From Enterobacteriaceae bacterium RIT714 (lineage in GTDB: Bacteria > Pseudomonadota > Gammaproteobacteria > Enterobacterales > Enterobacteriaceae), in NCBI GenBank assembly GCA_009668015.1, contig WJYB01000014.1, positions 1-64,000 on the forward strand: a stretch of DNA of 64,000 nucleotides. The letters run 5' to 3'. The position numbers and the translations under genes were made by a program. The notes beneath the pieces are model-generated. The model saw nothing but the letters and a program-made list of their open reading frames with translations, had not been told where the DNA came from and ran no database searches. Positions 46,133-54,570 of this stretch are shown here, one piece after another; positions within the stretch are counted from its first letter, which is position 1; the number at the start of each line of letters is the position of its first letter.

Positions 46133-46672
46133 ATGGTGTCACGTCAATACGCAATCGCTGGACTCTCTTTTGCACTAACCGCAACTGTTTTTTTAACCTC
46201 ATGTGCCGTACCGGCGTATGATGAAAAAATGGATAACCAGCTGACTGAACTACAACAGTCGATGGATGCAGGTCTTGGTGCGATCCAGGGATATTCGCTT
46301 TTTTATGAGCGCTTGAGTAAAAACACGGCGGCGGGAAAACTTGCTCTGGAGAAAGCCAGAGAGAAATGCGGGTTTGAGTCCAGCTATTCATTTTATAACG
46401 ATACGGAAGCGCGCATTAATACGCTATTAGTCAGGTTATCCGTTACGCCTGATGTACCGCAAGGGCCGGTTAATGCCCTGACATCGCTGCAGAAAAACTT
46501 TATCAGTCTGAAAGACATGCATGCTTCTCATCAGCCGTGCTTAAATTCAGTCAACTTTATCGTGAAAAGAAAACAGCTCAGGGGCGATTTTTATCCTCTT
46601 TATAGCTATTTGCTTCAGACAAAAGTGGGTGTTCCTGACAGTCAATCTGCACAGCGTTTTAATGCACCATAA
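46133..46672 (+). CDS. Putative lipoprotein of unknown family
   Basis: A 179-residue protein with a lipoprotein signal (TVFLTSC, lipid Cys at about residue 25). The mature part is largely helical and has Cys residues near 84 and 143 that could pair. I recognise no domain. It is followed after 12 bases by a second unknown gene on the same strand, so the two probably form an operon. The low-GC context and position next to the cas3 remnant suggest an accessory block. Confidence 0.65.
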   Translation: MVSRQYAIAGLSFALTATVFLTSCAVPAYDEKMDNQLTELQQSMDAGLGAIQGYSLFYERLSKNTAAGKLALEKAREKCGFESSYSFYNDTEARINTLLVRLSVTPDVPQGPVNALTSLQKNFISLKDMHASHQPCLNSVNFIVKRKQLRGDFYPLYSYLLQTKVGVPDSQSAQRFNAP

Positions 46673-46684
46673 GAGGATAATGTC

Positions 46685-47005
46685 ATGCCGGATTTTAAGG
46701 TTGATAAAGTAGGGCAGGATGTTTTAAAAGTCGTCTTAGCAACTCTTGGACAAACTGCAGAAATTCATACGAAAGCCATCGCGTGTCAAACACATCAATA
46801 CGTTGATGCTTATGCATTTCTTATCGCGCACTGGGACGAATTCGAACCGGACACCCGAAGAGTGCATCAGCAGGAGATCCAGGATTCACTGGCAAACATA
46901 TTAACGGGGTATGCTGGAGTGAGTGAAATGGCGGCAAGGCAAGCAGTTAATGCCGCATTCAATGTTATTGTCCAGGCGGCAGGTGAATTTATCAGGCTGT
47001 TATAA
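46685..47005 (+). CDS. Hypothetical 106-residue helical protein
   Basis: A soluble, mostly helical 106-residue protein (MPDFKVDKVGQDVLKVVLAT...). It has an AGAGGATAATGTC ribosome region, 12 bases after the lipoprotein gene. No signal peptide, membrane helix or known motif is seen. It is probably cotranscribed with the lipoprotein; its function is unknown. Confidence 0.6.
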   Translation: MPDFKVDKVGQDVLKVVLATLGQTAEIHTKAIACQTHQYVDAYAFLIAHWDEFEPDTRRVHQQEIQDSLANILTGYAGVSEMAARQAVNAAFNVIVQAAGEFIRLL

Positions 47006-47305
47006 TTTTGAGTGTTTTAAAAATAGAGTTATGCCAGAACATTCACAGTGTCTTCTGGAAAATATTGTCGCTTCGCCGGGCATGAAAAATGTTAAAGATG
47101 GCTGACTGTATCAGTGGCGTGATTAATTGTGTAACGCTGTGTTATTGCTGATATTATAATTTTTATACTGAAATGATGCTCTTTTTATATTTTTATTGTG
47201 TATTTTTGGATGATGTTATTTTTGCTCTCCCCTCTTAATCTTCCTAAAGTTGATTTTTATATCACTAAATACTGATTTTCAGGTTTTTATATTGCGGCTG
47301 TTTGA
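47006..47305. promoter_or_regulatory. AT-rich region before the cas3 remnant
   Basis: A 300-base AT-rich gap upstream of cas3. In E. coli the type I-E promoters are silenced by H-NS and relieved by LeuO; the base composition here would suit this. No operator was pinpointed. Confidence 0.35.
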
Positions 47306-49198
47306 ATGGGTGTTCGGCTAAATTATATAAACAGTGAGGTTACTCTGAGTATTTATTGCTATTGGGGAAAAACAGCCAAAAGTCGTGAGTCTGGCGCGCC
47401 CTATCATTTATTACCTTACCATTGCCTGGATGTGGCAGCCTGCGGTTGGCATATGGTGATCGATAATCGCTTTCACGCGGCAGATATCTTTGCCGGGTTG
47501 GGGTTCTCGCGGGAAGAGGGGGCGCGCTGGTTTGCCTGGATGCTCGCCCTGCACGATATCGGAAAATTTGCGACCGGATTTCAGCAGCTCAACAAGACGT
47601 TTTATCCTGAGCTAGTGCAAGCTGTTAGCGGTATCCATTGTTCAGAACGACACGATTCGCTGGGTTACGGGTTATGGAAAAAATGGCGACAGGCGTGGCC
47701 CAATGTGCTGCCCGCTATATCGAGTGAGTGCGGCAGGACGCTGGATCTCTGGCTCAATATTGCCACCGGGCACCACGGTCATCCTCCCCTCAAGGAGGTG
47801 AAAATCAGCACTGCGTTTACCCCGCAAGATAAAATGGCCGCGCAAGAGTGGGCGGTAGCCATTTCAGCCCTTTTCGGAATCGCCGACTTCCCGGAGCGTT
47901 TTAGCGATAAGCTATGGCGTGAAAAACTTTGCCATCAAAGCTGGCTGCTGGCGGGACTGACCACTCTGGCAGACTGGATCGGCTCTGACCAACGTTATTT
48001 TCCCCTGGTCAGCGCCGCGATGTCCATCAGCGACTACTGGCAGACGGCGTTAGCGCAGGCCAGGCATGCGCATTCTCAGCTTCCCGCGCCTTCCCACGTA
48101 AACCCTCAGCCTTGCCACACGGCTCTCTTTCCGTTTATTCAGCATTTAACGCCATTACAGCAGAGCGCAGCAGAGATGGATATCTCAGCTGATGGCCCAC
48201 AGTTGGTGGTGATGGAGGATGTGACCGGAGCGGGTAAAACCGAAGCCGCGCTGATCCTCGCCCAGCGGCTAATGGCTCAGGGAAAAGGTGACGGCCTGTA
48301 TGTAGGACTGCCAACGATGGCGACCTCGAATGCCATGTTTCAGCGCCTGTCCACGGTTTATCGCGCGTTATTTGTTGAGGAACACCATCCGTCCCTCGTG
48401 CTGGCTCACGGCTCCAGCCGCATGTCGGAGGCTTTCACCCACTCTCTGTGGGAGACGAATAATGAAGGGGAATCTGACTATCAGCCCGACGAACAGAGCG
48501 CCGGTAGCGCCTGCAATATCTGGTTTGCCGATTCGCGCAAGAAGTCACTGCTGGCGGAGGTGGGCGTCGGTACTCTCGATCAGGCGCTAATGGCGGCAAT
48601 GCCCTTTCGCCACCAGTCGCTGCGGCTGCTCGGGCTGTATCGCAAAATTCTGCTTCTTGACGAAGTACATGCTTATGACAGCTATATGGTGCGCCTGCTG
48701 GAAGGGTTGCTGACTTTCCACGCTTCTCTGGGCGGGAGTGCCATTATCCTGAGCGCGACCCTTCCTTCGTCTTTACGCCACAACTTACTCAGTGCTTTTC
48801 AGCGTGGAGTGAACGGCGCTCCCTTCATCCCAGACCCGGCGGCTGGCTATCCCTGGCTTTCACATTATTGTCCGCAAGGGTTGTCTGAAGATTTCATTCC
48901 GACCCGGACGGAAGTCGCTCGTCGCGTCACGGTGCAGTGGCTAACCGAGCTGGATAGCGCCCGGGAGCTTATTCATCGCGCTATTGAAAACGGACAATGC
49001 GTCTGCTGGATACGGAACACTTTCCCACTGGCCGAAAGTAGCACCCGCCACGTGTTCCCCGCGCCAGCGGGGATAAACCGAGGGGCTGTCAATTGCGGTA
49101 ATTGCCGAAAAAGTGTTCCCCGCGCCAGCGGGGATAAACCGTTTAAAATGTTCAACGCTTCGTTAATGTTCATGTGTTCCCCGCGCCAGCGGGGATAA
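47306..49198 (+). pseudogene. cas3: Truncated type I-E Cas3 (HD nuclease-helicase)
   Basis: The first 572 codons encode Cas3: HD nuclease residues in LALHDIGKF (His83-Asp84), Walker A TGAGKTE (about 307-313), DEVHAYD (about 452-458) and motif III LSATLP (about 483-488). After CVCWIRNT (about 565-572) the similarity stops and the frame runs into CRISPR spacer and repeat DNA, ending 'MFMCSPRQRG'. E. coli Cas3 has 888 residues, so most of the second RecA domain and the C-terminal domain are lost. No cas8e, cse2, cas7, cas5, cas6e, cas1 or cas2 is present. The helicase cannot be complete; the HD domain might still fold. Confidence 0.87.
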
Positions 49199-49507
49199 AC
49201 CGATCACCAGTCCGTATAGCGTCGATTATATTGAGTGTTCCCCGCGCCAGCGGGGATAAACCGTCGCTGGTACCGCCCTTTTTACAGCAGAGCGCGTGTT
49301 CCCCGCGCCAGCGGGGATAAACCGTATATGGCGGACCTGAACCGGGGCCTGACGCCGTATTCCCCGCGCCAGCGGGGATAAACCGCATGACCGGATTCTT
49401 TCAGAACGTGAAAAGGCGTGTTCCCCGCGCCAGCGGGGATAAACCGACCAGGCACGAAAAATTGAGTCCAGGATCCTGGTGTTCCCCGCGTCAGCGGGGA
49501 TAAATGG
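49052..49507 (+). CRISPR. Type I-E CRISPR array, 8 repeats and 7 spacers
   Basis: Eight 29-base repeats (GTGTTCCCCGCGCCAG + CGGGGATAAACCG) are spaced exactly 61 bases apart, with seven 32-base spacers. The sixth repeat has one change (GTATTCC) and the last is degenerate (GCGTCAGC, ending AAATGG), marking the leader-distal end. The orientation therefore points away from cas3, and the missing leader should have been on the left. The 31-32 bases before the first repeat (from 49020/49021) have the length of one more spacer with its own repeat deleted. Without Cas6e and Cascade the array is probably inactive. Confidence 0.95.
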
Positions 49508-49581
49508 CGCTATGGCCACAGTATTACTGCGTATCTTAAGCCTGCCAATTTAGACTGATGTTTTCAGACAATCACAGACAC

Positions 49582-49613
49582 AAAAAAGCCCGCAGGGCTT
49601 GCGCCGTGCGGGC
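49582..49613 (-). terminator. Terminator resembling that of ssrA (tmRNA)
   Basis: On the minus strand GCCCGCA(CGGC)...TGCGGGC is followed by TTTTTT. Together with the flanking CTTCATCGGATGACTCTGG segment it matches, from memory, the DNA downstream of the E. coli ssrA gene read in reverse. The full tmRNA gene is not next to it here. Confidence 0.7.
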
Positions 49614-49695
49614 TCTTAGGACTTCATCGGATGACTCTGGTAATCACCGATGGAGAATTTTGGGCTGGGGGAGTCTGAATTGGGTTTGTAATTAA
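49614..49695 (-). other. Degenerate ssrA 3'-end / island attachment site
   Basis: On the minus strand this segment ends in CAAAATTCTCCATCGGTGAT, which I recognise as the sequence directly after the tmRNA CCA end. The preceding bases (CCCAATTCAGACTCCCCCAG) look like a damaged copy of the TψC arm and acceptor end (normally GACTCCCGCCAGCTCCACCA), with small deletions. CP4-57-type islands insert at exactly this place. It therefore marks the left end of the island that fills the rest of the window, and ssrA itself should lie beyond the right edge. Between it and cbtA the DNA is AT-rich, with a short GGTGCCTAAGAA direct repeat at about 49733-49756. Confidence 0.65.
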
Positions 49696-49898
49696 ATGAA
49701 TTTATTAAATTAATATTTAATTCAACTTTTCGATGGTGCCTAAGAAGGTGCCTAAAGTTTTTACCATCTTCTTTTGGTGAAAAATGAGAGATTGGTTTGC
49801 AGCACTTAGGGGCTCATAAGGCTTCGATCTTAACCCTCGGTAAAATGAGAATTATTATCAATATTGATTTGGTTTTTTTTAATGTCAGATGCGATGCC

Positions 49899-49933
49899 GT
49901 TGCTATTTCCGCTACAGTAGCGGAAATAGCAAC
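49899..49933. repeat. Perfect 35-base palindrome
   Basis: GTTGCTATTTCCGCTA and its exact complement flank a 3-base CAG loop. It lies 27 bases beyond the cbtA stop. It lacks a T-run on the cbtA strand, so it may be an mRNA-end hairpin or a protein-binding dyad near the island end. Confidence 0.75.
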
Positions 49934-49959
49934 ACTGAGCAGCATGTACTTAGAAAAAT

Positions 49960-50283
49960 TTAAGATCTGGGCAACAGTCCGATGCTCTTTTGGGCACGCA
50001 GAATATCCGTTACGGTAATGAAGGGGGTTTGCTCTCGCCATGAAAATCCCTTGCGGTCGATACGAACCAGTTCGTACTTTTCGACCAGGAAATTCACCGC
50101 ATCGGCGAGCGTGATTCCCGCGTCGATATGCTCCTCAATGGCCGTATCGTCATGGAATGGCGTGTCGTTTAGTGTGAGGCCGTAATGGTGTTCCAGCAGA
50201 TACGTTAACAATTGCTGCCAGACCTGTACGGGCGACAGGCGTGACGAAACCGGCACCTTGGCCGGTACAGTTGAAATGTGCAT
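49960..50283 (-). CDS. cbtA: CbtA/YpjF-family toxin (type IV TA)
   Basis: A 107-residue CbtA/YkfI/YpjF-family toxin. The conserved block [42 protein letters not shown] is intact (about 33-74, named here by ends only). E. coli CbtA inhibits FtsZ and MreB polymerisation. It is the last gene of the minus-strand group yfjQ-radC-yeeT-cbeA-cbtA, with the antitoxin gene 30 bases upstream. The length is nearer YpjF (109) than CbtA (124). Confidence 0.87.
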   Translation of the reverse strand: MHISTVPAKVPVSSRLSPVQVWQQLLTYLLEHHYGLTLNDTPFHDDTAIEEHIDAGITLADAVNFLVEKYELVRIDRKGFSWREQTPFITVTDILRAQKSIGLLPRS

Positions 50284-50313
50284 GAGTTGGGTCCTGATAA
50301 AAAAGAGAAGGTG

Positions 50314-50637
50314 TTACTGACTTGCAGATGTCTGAGGATAAATAACTATGTAAACATAGCCGTGAGAGCCGAGAGTATCAGCCTCGCAGGTGAGTCCGTT
50401 ATGATGTAACGTGACGCAATGCTGATGGCGCGGATTCAGTTCACCGGTTGTCAGCATCAATTCAAGCTGTTTCATCACTAGCGGAAACGCCTGATCCAGA
50501 CGTAGCGCCTCTTCCTCGTTAAACGCACCGCTAATACCTGCACGGTCCGCCAGAAAATGCAGGCGACAGCCTTCCTGCACAAGCCTTGCACCGAAGCACG
50601 GCGAGATGTCGCGCTTCAGTCCCCATGAATTTTGCAT
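50314..50637 (-). CDS. cbeA: CbeA/YfjZ-family antitoxin (type IV TA)
   Basis: A 107-residue CbeA/YafW/YfjZ antitoxin with the family core CFGARLVQEGCRLHFLADRAG (in part) and GELNPRHQHCVTLHHNGLTCEADTLGSHGYVYI. E. coli CbeA opposes CbtA by stabilising cytoskeletal filaments and does not bind the toxin. It sits directly upstream of the toxin gene. The N-terminus is about 15 residues shorter than CbeA of K-12 but close to YfjZ. Confidence 0.86.
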   Translation of the reverse strand: MQNSWGLKRDISPCFGARLVQEGCRLHFLADRAGISGAFNEEEALRLDQAFPLVMKQLELMLTTGELNPRHQHCVTLHHNGLTCEADTLGSHGYVYIVIYPQTSASQ

Positions 50638-50658
50638 TTTTCAACTCCTTATTAAATG

Positions 50659-50880
50659 TCAGTTGGTGGTGATGCACATCAGGCGTGTATACGGACCGTG
50701 GTTGTCACGACGGCGTTCTGCGTAAACCGCCAGCACACCGGAAATCTCCGCGACATCCTGACCGGTATAATGACTGGCGCTGCCGTGCCACTGGTATTTG
50801 CCCGTGCAGTAGCGAAAGATCCGGGAATCCGGATGCTGTCGCTGGATCGCCATCGCGGCCTTTTTATCGATGATTTTCAT
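50659..50880 (-). CDS. yeeT: YeeT/DUF987 protein
   Basis: A 73-residue DUF987 protein (MKIIDKKAAMAIQRQHPDSR...), the same length as E. coli YeeT. It is found next to cbeA/cbtA in CP4-type islands; its function is unknown. The ATG at 50880 is chosen over that at 50892 to match the family. It lies 8 bases after the radC-like gene. Confidence 0.85.
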   Translation of the reverse strand: MKIIDKKAAMAIQRQHPDSRIFRYCTGKYQWHGSASHYTGQDVAEISGVLAVYAERRRDNHGPYTRLMCITTN

Positions 50881-50888
50881 GGTTAGCC

Positions 50889-51359
50889 TCATAGCCAGCC
50901 ACGTTCAGCAAAAGAAAGCACATCGATGCCAACAATAAGATGGTCCAGCACCCGCACCTCTACCATTGCCAGCGCTTTCACCAGATGTTGAGTGATGTTT
51001 CGATCCTGTTTACTCGGTTCAGTCTCACCGGATGGATGGTTATGGGCCAGAATCACAGCGGCAGCGTTATGGCGCAGTGCCAGTTTCACCACTTCGCGTG
51101 GATGGACTTCTGTATGGTTAATCGTGCCCGTAAAGAGCGTCTCGCATTCCAGAAGACGGTTCTGATTATCGAGATATAAAACAAGAAAAACTTCGCGCTC
51201 CTGCAGGGCAAGACGCAGTTGTAGCCAGGTTTTGGTGAAGGTAGTGGAATTAAATTGTTCGCCAGGCTGGCGCTGATATTTTTCCAGTAAGCGGAGAGCG
51301 CGACGAATGGTGCGTGCTTCAGTTACCGGAAGATCAGGAGGTAGATTTATCTCTGACAT
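50889..51359 (-). CDS. RadC-family JAB-domain protein (YeeS/YfjY)
   Basis: A 156-residue RadC/MPN protein with the metal-site motif HNHPSGETEPSKQD (about 112-125), which has the HxHPSG...D zinc pattern of JAB metalloproteases. It is typical of CP4-type islands (YeeS, YfjY, YkfG). Despite its name a DNA-repair role is not established. It lies upstream of yeeT on the same strand. Confidence 0.86.
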   Translation of the reverse strand: MSEINLPPDLPVTEARTIRRALRLLEKYQRQPGEQFNSTTFTKTWLQLRLALQEREVFLVLYLDNQNRLLECETLFTGTINHTEVHPREVVKLALRHNAAAVILAHNHPSGETEPSKQDRNITQHLVKALAMVEVRVLDHLIVGIDVLSFAERGWL

Positions 51360-51391
51360 GACAGGGCCTTGGAGGTAATAGTTAAAGTCGT

Positions 51392-52210
51392 TTATGAAGC
51401 AAGTTGAAGCATATTTTCAGCCATCACCCACAGAGCGCGATTGAGCTTTACGTCTCCGTCGATACTTTTGACAGCGCGGGTTTGAGCACGCTGGCCTTTC
51501 GTCGTTCGTCCCGACAGTCCGCCTTTTATCAAGTTCTCCTGAATGCGTTGATAGGTGGTCCACAGGTCATTGCTCTCGTCCTGCCAGCGGCGCGGGGAAA
51601 GGATCTGCGATTCCGTCACCGGCTGATGCTCTTCACCAAAGCGATAGGTTAATGCCGCTTTCGCCATCGCCTGCTGTGCTGGTGGCGGTAACAAAAGCGA
51701 CTGCATTGCATCGCGCTTCTCTTCCACCCGGTCAAAAATCCCGAGCACTTCGTAAGCCCCATCAATGACTTTCTCCACAACGTTGCCTTTATGCGGCACA
51801 CGTACCTCACCAAAGCTCTCACCGCAAATCAGCCCGTTCTGGCAGACTGCACGAAATAGCCCCGGCAACATCTGGTATGAGCTGGAGCCGTCATGGCTGT
51901 TAAGCAGAATGATTTCCGGCACCTGCTTACCGGTGATTTGCCCCTCACGGCGCAGGCGCAGCATGTGTCTAGTGTGCTCGCGCTTGCTCTGATCGCGCAC
52001 TCGGGTCTGGCAGGCAAAGAACGGTTCAAAACCTTCCTGCTTCAGGCTATCAAGCAGTGTGATGGTCGGGATGTAGGTGTAGCGGTCCGAGCGGGATTCG
52101 TGCTTGTCGGTACCAAATACACTGGGTACATGGGACATCAACTCGTCGTTTGTCAGTGGGCGGTCGTGGCGAATCTGGTTAATCCGCCCGAAGCGACTGG
52201 CTAATTTCAT
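51392..52210 (-). CDS. yfjQ: DUF932 protein YfjQ/YafZ
   Basis: A 272-residue DUF932 protein almost identical in design to E. coli YfjQ/YafZ. It begins MKLASRFGRINQIRHDRPLT, with VPSVFGTDKHESRSDRYTYI, and later SSYQMLPGLFRAVCQNGL. Its function is unknown, but it is a marker of CP4-57 and related islands and lies between regulator genes and radC there too. It is the first gene of the minus-strand group; a perfect hairpin follows its upstream side. Confidence 0.86.
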   Translation of the reverse strand: MKLASRFGRINQIRHDRPLTNDELMSHVPSVFGTDKHESRSDRYTYIPTITLLDSLKQEGFEPFFACQTRVRDQSKREHTRHMLRLRREGQITGKQVPEIILLNSHDGSSSYQMLPGLFRAVCQNGLICGESFGEVRVPHKGNVVEKVIDGAYEVLGIFDRVEEKRDAMQSLLLPPPAQQAMAKAALTYRFGEEHQPVTESQILSPRRWQDESNDLWTTYQRIQENLIKGGLSGRTTKGQRAQTRAVKSIDGDVKLNRALWVMAENMLQLAS

Positions 52211-52240
52211 GATAAAACTCCTTTGTGGTTAACGGCATAA

Positions 52241-52286
52241 ATGCAGAAAGGCCGCACTTCCGGTAAGAAGTGCGGCCTTTCTGCAT
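52241..52286. terminator. Perfect 20-bp stem hairpin
   Basis: ATGCAGAAAGGCCGCACTTC and its exact complement flank a 6-base loop. It lies between the defence operon end and yfjQ. It could stop transcription from the defence operon into yfjQ, or be a regulatory stem in the yfjQ leader. No T-run follows on the minus strand. Confidence 0.6.
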
Positions 52287-52486
52287 GCTGGGGTAATAGG
52301 GGAAACGCGCTGTTATTGACGGAGGCGACAGCTAGCTAATGTCTGCTATGAGCGATCTGCGGACATTGCTAACAGCGTTCTGAGTGAACTAAAAGGGGGC
52401 AGGTCATAACGGGTATGGCGTCCTCCAAGTGCGCAAGGCTTTGCCATACAGAATGGAGCTATGTTATTCATTAAGTTTCCTTAAAT

Positions 52487-53464
52487 TCATAAAGTTAAAT
52501 GCGGCCCTAAATACGCCACATATATCCGCTTATTTACTGCGTCAGCATAAAAATGTAGGCGGTAACCGTCAGGTAGTTTTACATGATTCTCGCAATAGAC
52601 CTGCCGTCCATCATCTAACCAAAATATGCGCTCTTTCTTCTTTTTGGGATCATTACTTACACTGTCCGATTCACCGCTAACTTCAGCAGCCAAACCCAAA
52701 CCTCTTAAATACTCATGACGGTACTCTACATACTCACCTGAAAGCCATTTCTCACTAAACGACTCCAGCACATTTAGCGCATCTCGCGCCTTGAACAAGA
52801 CATCTTGCCTAGCAGACCAACCTTGCAGACTTGTACCAATTTGATTTGACAATAAAGTAAGATGAGGAAACAAATCTGCTCTGTTCAACCAGATATCCTT
52901 AGCGGAACTTAACAACGCATTACGACGTTGTTTGAGTTCATCACCATGCACATCCAAGCTCGCAGAATCACTCAGATTTAAAAGCGTTTCATCCCTTTGA
53001 GCTGGTGTTGCATCAAGCTCGAAAACCCATACTTTAAAATGGCTATTTGCCCAAGCAGCCAAAGCCGTAAAACTGGCAAGAAAAGTTTCAAAATAAAACG
53101 CGGCTAATAGCACCGACTTACCTGAATCTTCCCCTGGCAAGCCAACTTCTAATACATCACCAACACTTTCAATATCCGCGGTTTCAAAGAGAGGCTGTTT
53201 CGTTTCAAGGGACTTAAGAAATCGGCACCAATCCGCAAGCTCCGCAACTTTGCTTGCAGAGGCAAGCCAATTGCGCACAAAGTATCCGTTAGCCAGCTCC
53301 AGCCCCATTAGCGACTTGTCTTGATCTTCATCGACTAGCAAAATTTTCAGCCCAGCAGTTCGGCAAACCTTAAGCACAGTAAAGAAAGCCAATAGTCCTT
53401 CATCTGCATCCTCTTTGCTGGCAAATGGCAAAGAGTGATGGTTCAACACAATTCCATTACTCAT
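52487..53464 (-). CDS. Unknown protein, third gene of DUF262-DUF3696 operon
   Basis: A 325-residue soluble protein with no family I can name. The C-terminus has a compact pattern: FWLDDGRQVYCENHVKLPDG, then YRLHFYADAVNKRIYVAYLG and PHL. The first two-thirds are mixed alpha/beta with several Asp/Glu pairs (ILLVDEDQDKS near 42-52). It overlaps the ATPase gene by four bases, which implies translational coupling and a shared complex. In such operons the third gene is often the toxic effector, but no nuclease or other catalytic motif is evident. GC content is lower than in the island backbone. Confidence 0.7.
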   Translation of the reverse strand: MSNGIVLNHHSLPFASKEDADEGLLAFFTVLKVCRTAGLKILLVDEDQDKSLMGLELANGYFVRNWLASASKVAELADWCRFLKSLETKQPLFETADIESVGDVLEVGLPGEDSGKSVLLAAFYFETFLASFTALAAWANSHFKVWVFELDATPAQRDETLLNLSDSASLDVHGDELKQRRNALLSSAKDIWLNRADLFPHLTLLSNQIGTSLQGWSARQDVLFKARDALNVLESFSEKWLSGEYVEYRHEYLRGLGLAAEVSGESDSVSNDPKKKKERIFWLDDGRQVYCENHVKLPDGYRLHFYADAVNKRIYVAYLGPHLTL

Positions 53465-54570
53465 AACAGATGATCCAGCTCCTTATCCCATTGGTCAAAG
53501 AAGCCTTCCGGCCAGCAGTCTATTCGTCCCTCATCATCAATATTGGGGTACATGACCTCTGAGGCGTGAATGGAGTTATGGACATCTCGCTGCAAGAAAA
53601 AGACTTTGACATCGTCAGCTGCAACCACTTTCTGCTTCACCGCAACCCGTATACCGTTGAGAAAATGATCAGAATGAGATTCAACGATTAATTGAACGCC
53701 ATTATTGGCAGCAATGGAACACAATTTACCCATCAAGGATTGTCCAGCGGGGTGCAAGTGTGATTCTGGGTTTTCAATAATCAGCAAATCACCTTTTGCC
53801 GCACTTAGTATACTGGTTACGACAGGTAACACATAACTTAATCCAAACCCCACATTCTGTGGTTTAAAGTCTTCGGTCGTGTCTTTCCCTTGGTTGAAAG
53901 AGTAACTAAGGCTCGCCGAATTAAACTGAGGCTGCGCCACTGCTTTGATTTTTAACCCGGGCGTAATATCCGACATCCATGCTTCAATATTAGAAAGTAG
54001 AGTCTCTGAAACAGCCTTTTGATGGCGTAACGCTTCTATTTCCAAGTGTTTAGCGCCATTAACCGCGATAAAATGAACCGCAAATTCACCATGATGGCCA
54101 AGCGATTTTAAATCACGAATATGAAACTCAGACAACTGGTGATGACTTTGCGGACCTAACCTATCGGCACATAAATACTGAAAATTAGAGTTAAATAAGC
54201 TTAGCGATTCTGAATCACCGTCAATACCCGATTTACGCAGCGGCAGCAGATCTGAGTCATGTTGATAGTCAAACTCAAACCGTGTTGGCTGTTCTTTCTC
54301 GAGCCATTTAATTGTAAAAATAATCTCTTCTTGTTCACTAAAACTAGAGAGCGCGTCTTTACCCGTACCGATATTGACATAATCACCATTTAACAGCAAA
54401 CCCTTGGTTTTAAGGGTATTACGTTCATAAGACTGCCTTAAAAGTAATAAGCTTTGCACAAGCGTTGATTTTCCCATGCCATTAAGGCCTGAGAATAGAT
54501 TCAGATTACCCAGTGGAAAACTAGCATTTAACAAGGTTTTAAAGTTTTGGATATTAATAAACTCAATCAT
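53461..54570 (-). CDS. RecF/SMC-like AAA ATPase with DUF3696
   Basis: A 369-residue ABC-type ATPase of the RecF/AAA_21 class. Walker A GLNGMGKST is at 28-36, a QNVGFGLSYVLPVV signature-like block at 238-251, Walker B with catalytic Glu in DLLIIENPESHLHP (261-274) and the switch His in ESHSDHFLNG (297-306). The C-terminal EGRIDCWPEGFFDQWDKEL is the DUF3696 signature. Such ATPases act as sensors in many antiphage systems. It overlaps both neighbours in the operon by 4-8 bases. Confidence 0.85.
   Translation of the reverse strand: MIEFINIQNFKTLLNASFPLGNLNLFSGLNGMGKSTLVQSLLLLRQSYERNTLKTKGLLLNGDYVNIGTGKDALSSFSEQEEIIFTIKWLEKEQPTRFEFDYQHDSDLLPLRKSGIDGDSESLSLFNSNFQYLCADRLGPQSHHQLSEFHIRDLKSLGHHGEFAVHFIAVNGAKHLEIEALRHQKAVSETLLSNIEAWMSDITPGLKIKAVAQPQFNSASLSYSFNQGKDTTEDFKPQNVGFGLSYVLPVVTSILSAAKGDLLIIENPESHLHPAGQSLMGKLCSIAANNGVQLIVESHSDHFLNGIRVAVKQKVVAADDVKVFFLQRDVHNSIHASEVMYPNIDDEGRIDCWPEGFFDQWDKELDHLL

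Noticed and set aside
49170..49519. ORFs reading RFIPAGAGNT and VYPRWRGEH repeats
   Set aside because: These are translations of CRISPR repeats, not genes.
49582..49695. A complete tmRNA gene at the island end
   Set aside because: Only the 3' flank and a damaged acceptor end are present; the tag-peptide region and 5' half are absent.
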